From an uncultured Saprospiraceae bacterium (lineage in GTDB: Bacteria; Bacteroidota; Bacteroidia; Chitinophagales; Saprospiraceae), in NCBI GenBank assembly GCA_938015415.1, contig CALLPK010000005.1, positions 26,961-90,960 on the forward strand: a stretch of 64,000 nt of DNA, read 5' to 3'. The notes under the pieces are model-generated. The model was not told the origin of the DNA, ran no database searches, and was given only the letters and a program-made list of their open reading frames with translations. A program made the translations under genes and the position numbers. Shown here one piece after another: positions 54,804 to 62,948 of the stretch. The first letter of the stretch is position 1, and the number at the start of each line of letters is the position of its first letter.

Positions 54804-55685
54804 GTGGTCAAAGTACGCAACGCCGAATGGCTCAATTATTTTCTGTTATTACTACTCAGTCTCGTCTGGGGAAGTTCTTATATTCTAATCAAAAAAGGAT
54901 TAATAGCCTATACTCCACCTCAAGTTGCCTGCCTCCGGATTGCCATTTCTTCTCTTACCTTTCTACCCTTTTTCCTGATGCGTTTCCGTCAGATAGACTG
55001 GTCTAAGTTTAAGTCGCTCGCCGTAGTAGGGTTGACGGGTAGTTTTATTCCGGCCTTTTTATTTTCCTTTGCCCAGACCGAGATCAACAGTTCGATGGCG
55101 GGGGTTTTGAGCTCACTGACGCCTTTATTTACGTTAGTTTTAGGAGTTTTATTTTTTAAGATGTCTGCGGGATGGACGAAGTATTTAGGGGTATTAATCG
55201 GATTGGGTGGAGCGATGTTTTTAATTTTGTTCGGCAATCAGGCCGGCATGGAAGGTGATCTTCGATACGGATTTTTAGTCGTAGCTGGCTGTTTTTTTTA
55301 CGCACTAAGTGTAAATACCGTTAAGGCAGAATTTCAGGATATGAATTCGATTACTTTGAGTTCGGCTGCCTTTACCATTGTAACCTTACCAGCCTTTCTT
55401 TATTTGTGGTACGCTGATTTTTTGGGAACGTTAACAACGCACGAAGCGGGCTGGTCTTCTTTGCTGGCCATCGTTATTCTGGCGGTATTCGGGACGGTCA
55501 TTGCTTCGGTCATCTTCTTTAAATTAGTGCAACGAACGAGTGCCATCTTTGCGTCCATGGTCAGTTATTTTATTCCAATTGTCGCAATTTTATGGGGCGT
55601 CAAAGACGGAGAACCCATCACGTGGTATCATCTGATAGGGATGATTTTTATTTTAGTGGGAGTTTATATTACGAAGAAGAAATAA
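54804..55685 (+). CDS. EamA/DMT-family transporter
   Basis: 293 residues with ten hydrophobic segments in two homologous EamA halves (each opens with a WGSSYILIKKGL or YALSVNTVKAEF-type helix). It is a drug/metabolite transporter family inner-membrane exporter; the substrate is unknown. The start is a GTG codon, with no in-frame ATG before the second helix, so GTG is required for a complete protein. It is a single gene. Confidence 0.9.
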   Translation: MVKVRNAEWLNYFLLLLLSLVWGSSYILIKKGLIAYTPPQVACLRIAISSLTFLPFFLMRFRQIDWSKFKSLAVVGLTGSFIPAFLFSFAQTEINSSMAGVLSSLTPLFTLVLGVLFFKMSAGWTKYLGVLIGLGGAMFLILFGNQAGMEGDLRYGFLVVAGCFFYALSVNTVKAEFQDMNSITLSSAAFTIVTLPAFLYLWYADFLGTLTTHEAGWSSLLAIVILAVFGTVIASVIFFKLVQRTSAIFASMVSYFIPIVAILWGVKDGEPITWYHLIGMIFILVGVYITKKK

Positions 55686-55719
55686 GAGATTCAATGGCAA
55701 CCTCAATAACAATTTCAAT

Positions 55720-55751
55720 AAAGAGCCTTAATCTATGAAAGCTCTCTTTTA
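55720..55751 (+). terminator. weak terminator after the EamA gene
   Basis: A short stem (AAAGAGC at 55720-55726 with GCTCTCTTT from 55741) is followed by TTTT. Pairing is imperfect, so support is modest. Confidence 0.35.
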
Positions 55752-55839
55752 AACAGTCAATCCTCAATCATACGCCAAAAGAAAGCCAATTATTCGTCTA
55801 TCATGAGCCTATCGAAAGCCCTCGCCGATTGAAGATTGC

Positions 55840-56733
55840 TTATCGCCTGCCTACCCTCTTCCGTTTAGCTTTTTGTTTTAAAAAAAATATTCGTTCGGTC
55901 GCCAGGTACAAGGTTTGATCGTCCAAAAAATCTACCGCCTCGTATTGTTTTGGAAAAATAAACCCCGGCGCCCTCCGCTTACGTATCTTACCTCGAAAAA
56001 AACGATTCCCCTCAAATTCACTAAAGAAAAAAACCTTATTCTTCACCCACGGAAAGATCCCTAAAAATCGTCCATAATTGTAGGCCGTCATCGCTACCGT
56101 TTTTCCATCAGGACTGATACAGGCACCCGTAATTAATTTTCTTTTAAGAATTAAACTATCTACCGCTCGAATGGTATAATTGCCGGGGCGGGTGGGCAAC
56201 ACATAATGTCGGGTTAAGTAATTACCATATTTCGCCCGATTTTTCGAAAATAAATGCAAAGAATCCTGATGGTAAAAAAAGGCTTCCATGTCAAATCCCT
56301 GACCGGCCTGATCTGGTGGAAAAGCAGTTTGTTCCTGATAATTAAACTGAATAGAGTCAATCTTTCCAGACCCCGGTTGGTAAATATATATTTTCAGATT
56401 TTTTCGCCGATTTAGATTATTACCAAAATCTCCGATATAAATACGTCCCCGATCATCGGCCGTCAAATCTTCCCAGTCAATATTTTTGATGAATTTAAAA
56501 GGCACAGTATCCAATATATTACCCGATAAATCTGTGCAGTACAGCGTGGGCGTATGTCCTCCGTCGTTCTGCCACCACAGAGAATCCGAACTCGCTGCCC
56601 ACAATCCGGATACTTCTCTCAGTACGTCAGGCAACCTTATGGTTTTAGGCTTGTCTTTTTGAGCAGACAATACAACGGGAAGGATAAACATTCCTAAAAA
56701 CACCACCGACTTTATATTTAATAACCATTTCAC
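55840..56733 (-). CDS. secreted beta-propeller-like protein of unknown function
   Basis: 297 residues. The signal peptide (1-24) ends VVLSAQ. The mature part has repeated strand motifs LREVSGLWAASSDSLWWQND, DWEDLTADDRGRIYIGDFGNN and GACISPDGKTVAMTAYNYG, resembling SdiA-regulated/esterase-like propellers that occur in many Bacteroidota exoproteins. The C terminus is unusually basic (KQKAKRKRVGRR). There is no T9SS domain or lipobox. It is divergent from the BlaI gene and shares its ~100-base regulatory region, so BlaI could also control it; that is inference. Confidence 0.7.
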   Translation of the reverse strand: MKWLLNIKSVVFLGMFILPVVLSAQKDKPKTIRLPDVLREVSGLWAASSDSLWWQNDGGHTPTLYCTDLSGNILDTVPFKFIKNIDWEDLTADDRGRIYIGDFGNNLNRRKNLKIYIYQPGSGKIDSIQFNYQEQTAFPPDQAGQGFDMEAFFYHQDSLHLFSKNRAKYGNYLTRHYVLPTRPGNYTIRAVDSLILKRKLITGACISPDGKTVAMTAYNYGRFLGIFPWVKNKVFFFSEFEGNRFFRGKIRKRRAPGFIFPKQYEAVDFLDDQTLYLATERIFFLKQKAKRKRVGRR

Positions 56734-56764
56734 CTGGTAAAACTACAAACTAAGTAGGAAATAA

Positions 56765-56796
56765 TTTGCATTTACGAAACTTTTCGTATATCATTG
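56765..56796 (+). promoter_or_regulatory. promoter of the blaI-M56 operon
   Basis: TTTG at 56765-56768, a 20-base spacer and TATCATTG at 56789-56796 (one mismatch to TAnnTTTG). The -7 box lies inside the dyad at 56782-56805, the arrangement expected for repression. Confidence 0.55.
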
Positions 56797-56805
56797 TATA
56801 CGAAA
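56782..56805. promoter_or_regulatory. probable BlaI-family operator
   Basis: A perfect 9-bp dyad, TTTCGTATA (56782-56790) and TATACGAAA (56797-56805), with a 6-base centre. Further half-sites ACGAAA (56774-56779) and TTCGTA (56809-56814) flank it. It overlaps the -7 region of the promoter 33 bases before the repressor gene, so autorepression is likely. It also lies in the region shared with the divergent secreted-protein gene. Confidence 0.7.
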
Positions 56806-56837
56806 TCATTCGTAATTAAAATTCAGATCATTTTCAG

Positions 56838-57230
56838 ATGAGTAAAAAATCAAATTTACCCCAACCTACGGACGCAGAACTAGAAATTTTACAAATTCTT
56901 TGGGAAGCGGGACCAAGTACGGTTCGTTTTATAAATGAAAAGTTAAATGAGCAACAGGAAAAAGAGATCGGCTATACGACTACGCTAAAGTTGATGCAAA
57001 TCATGACCGAAAAAAAATTACTCAGTCGTAATACCGAAAGCCGTACCCACGTATATCTGGCGGAAGCCGTACAAGGTGATACCCAAAAAGCCTTATTGAA
57101 AAAATTTGTGGATGCTGCTTTTCAAGGTTCCGCTACGAGTCTGGTCATGCAAGCGCTGGGAAATCACCAAACCTCGCAGGAAGAACTGGACGAAATCAAA
57201 GCATTAATCGAAAAAATCGAAAAAGGATAA
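56838..57230 (+). CDS. BlaI/MecI-family transcriptional repressor
   Basis: 130 residues. A winged helix (about 8-75) starts LPQPTDAELEILQILWEAGPSTV and includes the IGYTTTLKLMQIMTEKKLLSR recognition helix and wing. A C-terminal dimerisation helix follows, with the DAAFQGS segment near 97. In the classic system BlaI represses until the partner membrane protease is triggered. The M56 gene begins 3 bases after its stop, confirming the pair. An operator-like dyad sits on its promoter. No beta-lactamase is nearby, so the regulon is likely something else. Confidence 0.95.
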   Translation: MSKKSNLPQPTDAELEILQILWEAGPSTVRFINEKLNEQQEKEIGYTTTLKLMQIMTEKKLLSRNTESRTHVYLAEAVQGDTQKALLKKFVDAAFQGSATSLVMQALGNHQTSQEELDEIKALIEKIEKG

Positions 57231-57233
57231 ATT

Positions 57234-59276
57234 ATGGAATTCATTACGCAATTTTTTTCCGATACGGTTTTATATTCACTGGGCTGGACCGTGATTCATT
57301 CTCTTTGGCAGGGTACATTATTAGCGGTGCTGCTATCTATATTGATGATGGCTCTAGAAAAACGATCAGCACGATTTCGTTACGAGGTCGCTTGCGGAGC
57401 GATGTTTACCATGCTGATGATGGCACTGGCTACGTTTATTATTTATCTGGATCAGGATTCGAATATGGTGGAAATAACCGCTACCCTAATGAGTGACTGC
57501 GCCAATCCCTCCGTGGTCATCACAAATGAGGAACATAACTTTCTACAAAGTAATTTTCAGAACATTATCACTTTTTTTGACCAGCAATTACCATTAATTG
57601 TAAATGTATGGTTGATCGGATTCTTGTTTTTTGTGGTTAGAATGACAGGAGGTTTTATTCAGCTGCGACAACTGCGACATCAGGGTAATTTTCCAGCAGA
57701 TGCGCAATTACAAAATAAGCTAAATCAATTAATCCGACGATCTCCTTTACAACGGTCGGTTAAGGTGATGGAGTCAGCACTGGTAAAAGTTCCGATTTTG
57801 CTGGGACATTTAAAACCACTCATTTTGATTCCCATCGGTACCATCAATTTATTGACGGAAGAAGAGGTGGAAGCCGTGCTTGCCCACGAACTAGCGCATA
57901 TCATTCGTCGAGATTTCTCAATGAATATCTTTTTTACTTTCGTAGAAATACTTTTTTATTATCATCCCGGCGTTTGGCTGATAGCCGCCACGATCCGTAG
58001 CGAACGAGAAAACTGTTGTGATGATCTGGCGCTTTATCTTTGCAAAAAACCATTGGCCTACGCCCGCGCATTATACAAACTCGAAGAGGCACACCAAGCC
58101 GCTCGACTACCGGGACTCGCCCTTTCATTTTCTAGTAAAAAGAAACAGCTTCTACACCGCGTTCGCCGTATTTTAAATCAACCACAAAACAAATCCAATA
58201 TCATGGAAAAGTTAATGACTACTACTTTTTTACTACTCACGATTGCAATACTTTCCGTCGGCGCTACCACTCCTCTTGACAATATAGAAGCTCATCGAGC
58301 CATTAGTACAAGTCTGGAAACTTTAAGCAATCCAGTCGTTTTAGTGGAAGCTAATCATTTGCCTGCGCTAAATATTCGTCCCCAAATAATCATTCTGGAT
58401 ACCATTCCAGCCAAAAAGCAGGATCGCCAAAGAATCATTAAAACGGAAAACGGCCGAGCCATTGAAATAACCATGGAGGACGGGCAAATTTTAAATTTAA
58501 AAATTGATGGTAAAGAAATACCCGCAGAAGAGTACGATCAACATGATAAATTGGTCCAGGAATTAATAGTAGAATTTGAAAACATTCCAACACCTCCCAC
58601 GCCTCCTGATATGATGGTAGAAGCACCCGCTCCCCCACCGGCTCCAGGTGCCGCTCCGGAAGCACCAACACCGCCGACCAAAGTCAAAGAGATTATTATA
58701 GATGGTGATCGCGTCGTTACCATTTACGAAGATGATTCAGAAGTTATGATGAGCGAAGATGAAAAAGATAGAATTAAATCAATAGAAATAGAGATAGAAA
58801 GACATCGTAAAAGAATGGAAGAACACCACGAAGAGATCGAAAAGCATCACCTAAAAATGGCGGAAAAACGAGAAGAAATAATGGAGAAACATCATAAAAA
58901 AATGGAAGAACACCGAATTAGAATGGAAGAGCACCAAGAAAAAATGGCGGAAAAACGCGAAGATATGGAAAGAGTGAGTATCGAACTGCAGGAAAGTATA
59001 GAGGACGCAGCTGGTGCTTCAAATCAAATTATTGCAAAAAATATAGGTCGCGCAAGTAATGAAATTAATACCGCTATCGAAGATCAGTTACTCGCCGACG
59101 GCCTGATTGACTCCCGCGATAATTATGCCTTTGAACTCACCGGAAAAAAACTGAAAGTAAATCGTAAAACACAATCTGACGCCCTGCACCAAAAATACAA
59201 GCAATTATACGGTGAGCTATCTGGTTCTCCTCTTTCAGAAAAGAGTAAATTAAAAGTAGTGAAAAGTAAAAATTAA
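57234..59276 (+). CDS. BlaR1-like M56 membrane metallopeptidase with His/Met-rich coiled-coil sensor region
   Basis: 680 residues. N-terminal membrane helices (about 12-30, 38-62, 115-135) surround the cytoplasmic zinc peptidase with HELAH at 218-222 and a downstream acidic ligand region (RSERENCCDDLALYLC near 258-272). A last membrane helix (about 323-345) places the C-terminal ~330 residues in the periplasm. There the beta-lactam-binding domain of BlaR1 is absent. Instead there are a small beta region, a Pro-rich linker (about 455-485), and a heptad-like coiled coil (about 518-575) with nine His and six Met in 56 residues. Such composition suggests metal binding, which is inference. Its substrate should be the adjacent BlaI. 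Confidence 0.92.
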   Translation: MEFITQFFSDTVLYSLGWTVIHSLWQGTLLAVLLSILMMALEKRSARFRYEVACGAMFTMLMMALATFIIYLDQDSNMVEITATLMSDCANPSVVITNEEHNFLQSNFQNIITFFDQQLPLIVNVWLIGFLFFVVRMTGGFIQLRQLRHQGNFPADAQLQNKLNQLIRRSPLQRSVKVMESALVKVPILLGHLKPLILIPIGTINLLTEEEVEAVLAHELAHIIRRDFSMNIFFTFVEILFYYHPGVWLIAATIRSERENCCDDLALYLCKKPLAYARALYKLEEAHQAARLPGLALSFSSKKKQLLHRVRRILNQPQNKSNIMEKLMTTTFLLLTIAILSVGATTPLDNIEAHRAISTSLETLSNPVVLVEANHLPALNIRPQIIILDTIPAKKQDRQRIIKTENGRAIEITMEDGQILNLKIDGKEIPAEEYDQHDKLVQELIVEFENIPTPPTPPDMMVEAPAPPPAPGAAPEAPTPPTKVKEIIIDGDRVVTIYEDDSEVMMSEDEKDRIKSIEIEIERHRKRMEEHHEEIEKHHLKMAEKREEIMEKHHKKMEEHRIRMEEHQEKMAEKREDMERVSIELQESIEDAAGASNQIIAKNIGRASNEINTAIEDQLLADGLIDSRDNYAFELTGKKLKVNRKTQSDALHQKYKQLYGELSGSPLSEKSKLKVVKSKN

Positions 59277-59420
59277 AACGTATATTTATATTTATTATTC
59301 GAATTATGATTTATAAATAAGCCAAAGAATAAAACAATATTATCCCAAGAAATAATTTTCAATATATAATTCATCAGGTTTCGATCTTTATTTATCAAAC
59401 ACCTATAAAATTTTAAAATT

Positions 59421-60728
59421 ATGAAAGCAGTAAAACTCAATCTATTCTCTTTCGTGATGGTCATGCTACTTTGTACCGGTATGCATCACCTGCAAGCACA
59501 ACAAGAAATCAACGTAGAGACTGATGGAAAAACCATCACTATTATTAAAAAATACGTAGACGACGAAGGCGTCTCCGTTACCGAGAAAATCGTCAAGCAG
59601 GTAGACGATACCAACGGATTTAACGTAGATGAATTTATCAGCGATATTCCCGGCAACGAGATCAACATCGAAATAATCGAAGATGACCAAACCGATTTAT
59701 TGAATAATAGCATGTCCAAAATGGATCGTTTTATGTTTGGTAAGTCCGGTTGTGATACTAAGTCAAACAGACAGTCAGCCGACAACCGTGGCAAACTCGG
59801 CGTTTACCTCGATACCCATACCGATCTTGAAGAAGGAATCCGAATCAATTCCGTCGTCAAAGGGGGTGCTGCCGAAAAAATAGGTATGGAAGCCGGAGAT
59901 ATTATCCTGGCTATTAATGGTACAAAAACCAACGGTTATTCGGCACTAACGGCCGCCATGCGAGGTTATAAAATTGACGATGCTGTAAAAGTAGATTACC
60001 AGCGTGGCACGAAATATTTCCAGTCAGAAGTCACTTTAAAAGGTCATATCCGACCCGAAAGAAAAAATCGCTATGCCTACAATTATACTGCTCCTTCCGA
60101 TCGTAGTTACTACAAGATGGATCCTTGCAAACCTTTTATTGGGGTAACCTTGAGTGTCAGAGGAGAAAACGGCGTACCCGTACACCGTATTGTTGAAGAT
60201 ACTCCCGCTTCGGAAGTTGCGCTGCAAAAAGGAGATCGTATTACGTCTATTGACGGGACTTCCGTCACCACTCAAGCCGAAATTGTTCGCCTGCGTGACC
60301 TGCACGAAGCAGGTGATTATTTTACCATTGGCTACTTGCGCGATGGTCAGGAATACGAGGTAGAAGCGCAATTTAAAGCTTGTGAAACAACCACTACCAT
60401 TGAAGAGGAAGAAGACATTATCAATATTGCTCCGGCAGAAAAGTCCACCATAATAAATGATTTACAACTAGAATCTATCACCGCTTTTCCAAATCCTACC
60501 TCAGGTAGCGTTACACTTCAGTTTAAAGGCGAACCTGTTCCAACTACCGTTCGCCTAACCAACTCGCTAGGTAAAATCTTAATGACCGAAAAGTTACAGG
60601 ATTTCTCCGGAGAATATAACGACCGGATTAATCTTTCAAACTATCCTTCCGGGATTTATAATATTACAATTATTCAAGATAATAAATCCTACAGTGAAAG
60701 AATCGTACTCAACGGAAATCGTACGTAA
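59421..60728 (+). CDS. secreted double-PDZ protein with T9SS sorting domain
   Basis: 435 residues. The signal peptide (1-27, ending LQAQ) is followed by an N-terminal beta-rich region, two PDZ domains (about 125-210, KLGVYLDTHTDLEEGIRINS...GDIILAINGT; about 240-325, FIGVTLSVRGENGVPVHRIV...GDRITSIDGT) and a type A T9SS sorting domain (about 355-435, AFPNPTSGSV). No protease domain accompanies the PDZ domains, so it is probably a scaffold or inhibitor binding C termini. It is 144 bases after the M56 gene on the same strand and may share its control. A second PDZ-T9SS gene follows in convergent orientation. Confidence 0.88.
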   Translation: MKAVKLNLFSFVMVMLLCTGMHHLQAQQEINVETDGKTITIIKKYVDDEGVSVTEKIVKQVDDTNGFNVDEFISDIPGNEINIEIIEDDQTDLLNNSMSKMDRFMFGKSGCDTKSNRQSADNRGKLGVYLDTHTDLEEGIRINSVVKGGAAEKIGMEAGDIILAINGTKTNGYSALTAAMRGYKIDDAVKVDYQRGTKYFQSEVTLKGHIRPERKNRYAYNYTAPSDRSYYKMDPCKPFIGVTLSVRGENGVPVHRIVEDTPASEVALQKGDRITSIDGTSVTTQAEIVRLRDLHEAGDYFTIGYLRDGQEYEVEAQFKACETTTTIEEEEDIINIAPAEKSTIINDLQLESITAFPNPTSGSVTLQFKGEPVPTTVRLTNSLGKILMTEKLQDFSGEYNDRINLSNYPSGIYNITIIQDNKSYSERIVLNGNRT

Positions 60729-60760
60729 GCAGGAAGACAAGACCTGCCTTATCTTTACGA

Positions 60761-60806
60761 AAAAGGGCCAACCTGATGTTAAATCAAGTTGGCCTTTTTT
60801 ATTTTT
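60761..60806. terminator. bidirectional terminator between the two PDZ genes
   Basis: A stem of about 16 bp with two irregularities (60761-60778 with 60784-60800) ends in TTTTTTATTTTT on the plus strand. The minus side also has a T-rich tract from the A run. Confidence 0.8.
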
Positions 60807-60903
60807 AAAAATTTGAAACGTAAAAATAAATGGTATTCGTTGTTTCGCAAGTCAATAACCTGCCTTTCACGCAGCTGCGCGTGAAAGATTCAACCATTCA
60901 ATA

Positions 60904-61830
60904 TTATTTCGCACTTTGTAAAATCACTTTCTCGGTACGACTTTCACCTCCGTGTACAATTTGCAAGAAATAAATTCCAGCAGCCTTTCCCGTCAGATCA
61001 ATCGCTTGGTCAAAGTGACCGTTAAATGCTTCTTCTGATTTTTTATAGATTAATCTTCCCGCCACATCCGTAAGCCGTAGAGAAAAACTTCCATCCATTT
61101 CAGAATTGTATTTCACCTGTGTAATTCCCGTGGTTGGGTTAGGAAATACTTCCAGTTCACCCGGCAGTAAATCATCCGTAGCAATAGTTAATGGTAATTC
61201 CGTATTAGTACCATCACAGCAAGTCATCCAAACGGTACTTTTTTGAATTTTATAACCCAAAACGACCGATAGCAACTCCGCTCTTCCGTTTCGTATAATA
61301 TCTACATCCAGCGCATCACCCGCTTCGTAAGCATTAATCGTCGTATGCAAATCACAACCGGAGTACACCGTTTCGCCTTCGATATTGGTAATAATATCAC
61401 CGGGTAAAATTCCAGTTTCAGCAGCGGCCGAACCGTCAATGGTTCTTTGTACTTCCACGCCAGCAATCTCTTCCGCGGGAATAGTAGCCACCCCCATTAA
61501 GGGTAATTTTTTTACTTCTGTTGTTTTTTCACAAAAATCATAGCATTCACCGTCCCAGTCTTCTTTATTAAAAGATACCCGAACAACTTCGGTATCCCGA
61601 ACGATGGTTCCTCTGATTTTTATATCCGCTTGATCTCCGTGCTTGCGCAGATAATCGCCTAAATCAAATGCTTTCGCCTCTTCTCCCAACAAACGCTGGT
61701 AAGTAGTTTGGGAATTCAAGGTTGCTTTAGATGTAATGGAAATTCTTGCGGAATGGATCTTTTCGGATTGTGCCGTGGATAATTGGGCAATGATCAGTAA
61801 GATTAGGGTGTAAAAGTACTTCGACTTCAT
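60904..61830 (-). CDS. secreted PDZ protein with T9SS sorting domain
   Basis: 308 residues. A signal peptide (1-20, ending STAQ), an N-terminal region of ~75 residues, a PDZ-like domain (about 110-195, LMGVATIPAEEIAGVEVQRTI...GDIITNIEGETV) and a type A T9SS sorting domain (about 225-308, VFPNPTTGITQV, GIYFLQI). Six cysteines include CYDFC and TCC and may form disulfides outside the cell. It is convergent with the double-PDZ gene and looks like a shorter relative, probably a duplicated and reshaped copy. No catalytic residues are seen. Confidence 0.85.
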   Translation of the reverse strand: MKSKYFYTLILLIIAQLSTAQSEKIHSARISITSKATLNSQTTYQRLLGEEAKAFDLGDYLRKHGDQADIKIRGTIVRDTEVVRVSFNKEDWDGECYDFCEKTTEVKKLPLMGVATIPAEEIAGVEVQRTIDGSAAAETGILPGDIITNIEGETVYSGCDLHTTINAYEAGDALDVDIIRNGRAELLSVVLGYKIQKSTVWMTCCDGTNTELPLTIATDDLLPGELEVFPNPTTGITQVKYNSEMDGSFSLRLTDVAGRLIYKKSEEAFNGHFDQAIDLTGKAAGIYFLQIVHGGESRTEKVILQSAK

Positions 61831-61970
61831 TTTCTCTAGCGTTTAAGTATTAATAAGAATTGGTCTTGTGGTTACCTTTAACCATACAATTGCTATTCCA
61901 AAAAGCCGGTTTTAAGATTTTTTTAAGGATTTAAAATAATCAAGTAATGAGTCAGAAAATTTATAAAAAC

Positions 61971-62765
61971 TTATGGATGGATCTGCAAATGAATATGATC
62001 ATCGTGACGAACGGCCTGGCAACCGTGAAATCGGATTCGATTATCCGTTAGCTTTAGTCGGGATTTAAGATGAGGCTCAATAAATATTTTTTGAATTTCT
62101 AGATTTTCCAATAATGCTTCGATTAAGAATTTGGTTCCTTTTTCAGAGAATTTAACATTTTTATTGACGGCACCAAAGCTAAAATATTTTGAATAATCAT
62201 ACTGGTAATAGCCTGCACGTTTACATTTCTGGATTTGGTCTATCTCTCCGGCTCCTGGATCTACATAAACACCATACCCCGTACGGGATTTTTGGGTTGG
62301 AATAATGATTCCATTTTTATTTTCATAAACCAAAGCCAAGTCAAGTTTTCGACCATCATCGTGGCTTAGATGGGGTAATAATGGAAAACCGTTAATAAAT
62401 GGAAAGTTAGCATCCAGATAAATTATTTTGATACCATGAGATTTTATTTCTCTTGCAGATTTTTTCAACAAGTTATTCACCGTTGGTCGAACGTAATTTC
62501 TGTTGGTTAAAACAGTAAACCAGGTGGCGGGCCTAATTCCCTCCGTGTGCTGCACGGGCTCCCGACCAAAGATGGGCGCAATTTTCGGGATGATCCCAAA
62601 AATGATGATTAAATAGAGGCTTAACGATAATAATAGTTTTTTCCAACGCCTTTGCCATCCAAAAATACGAGCCAGCAGCATGGCCAGTAACATTACCAGA
62701 CCACCAATTTGGGTTAAAAGAGTGAGTAAAAAGAACAGTGTAATAATGATCCCCCATCTTACCAT
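61971..62765 (-). CDS. membrane-anchored LAS-type (M15/M74-like) metallopeptidase homologue
   Basis: 264 residues. Two N-terminal membrane segments (about 5-33 and 44-63) precede a periplasmic domain. Zinc-site motifs of LAS peptidases are present: H135-x6-D142 in SHDDGRKLDLAL, and H257-x-H259 in RHDDHIHLQIH, the latter close to the C terminus as in MepA/VanY-like enzymes. LAS enzymes cut peptidoglycan cross-links or peptide stems. The order and spacing fit, but overall similarity to named families is low by eye, so the enzymatic call is inference. It is not in an operon; its gene starts between the PDZ gene and the receptor gene. Confidence 0.65.
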   Translation of the reverse strand: MVRWGIIITLFFLLTLLTQIGGLVMLLAMLLARIFGWQRRWKKLLLSLSLYLIIIFGIIPKIAPIFGREPVQHTEGIRPATWFTVLTNRNYVRPTVNNLLKKSAREIKSHGIKIIYLDANFPFINGFPLLPHLSHDDGRKLDLALVYENKNGIIIPTQKSRTGYGVYVDPGAGEIDQIQKCKRAGYYQYDYSKYFSFGAVNKNVKFSEKGTKFLIEALLENLEIQKIFIEPHLKSRLKLTDNRIRFHGCQAVRHDDHIHLQIHP

Positions 62766-62892
62766 ACTCGGTTGTTTTTAAAAGTTTTAAGAACTTATTT
62801 CAAAATATCATTCCTATTAAATATTAAGATAATAAAAAAGGCCGTACTTTTTCAATCACCAATCTATCCAACAATTTCCCTTCATCGCGCGC

Positions 62893-62900
62893 TATATTTG
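62893..62900 (+). promoter_or_regulatory. -7 box of the TonB-dependent receptor promoter
   Basis: TATATTTG, an exact TAnnTTTG match 49 bases before the start. No TTG is seen 19-21 bases upstream. Confidence 0.5.
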
Positions 62901-62948
62901 CGCTACTTTACGTATCTTGTAAAATTTTATCCATCTAACAAAGCGTCA

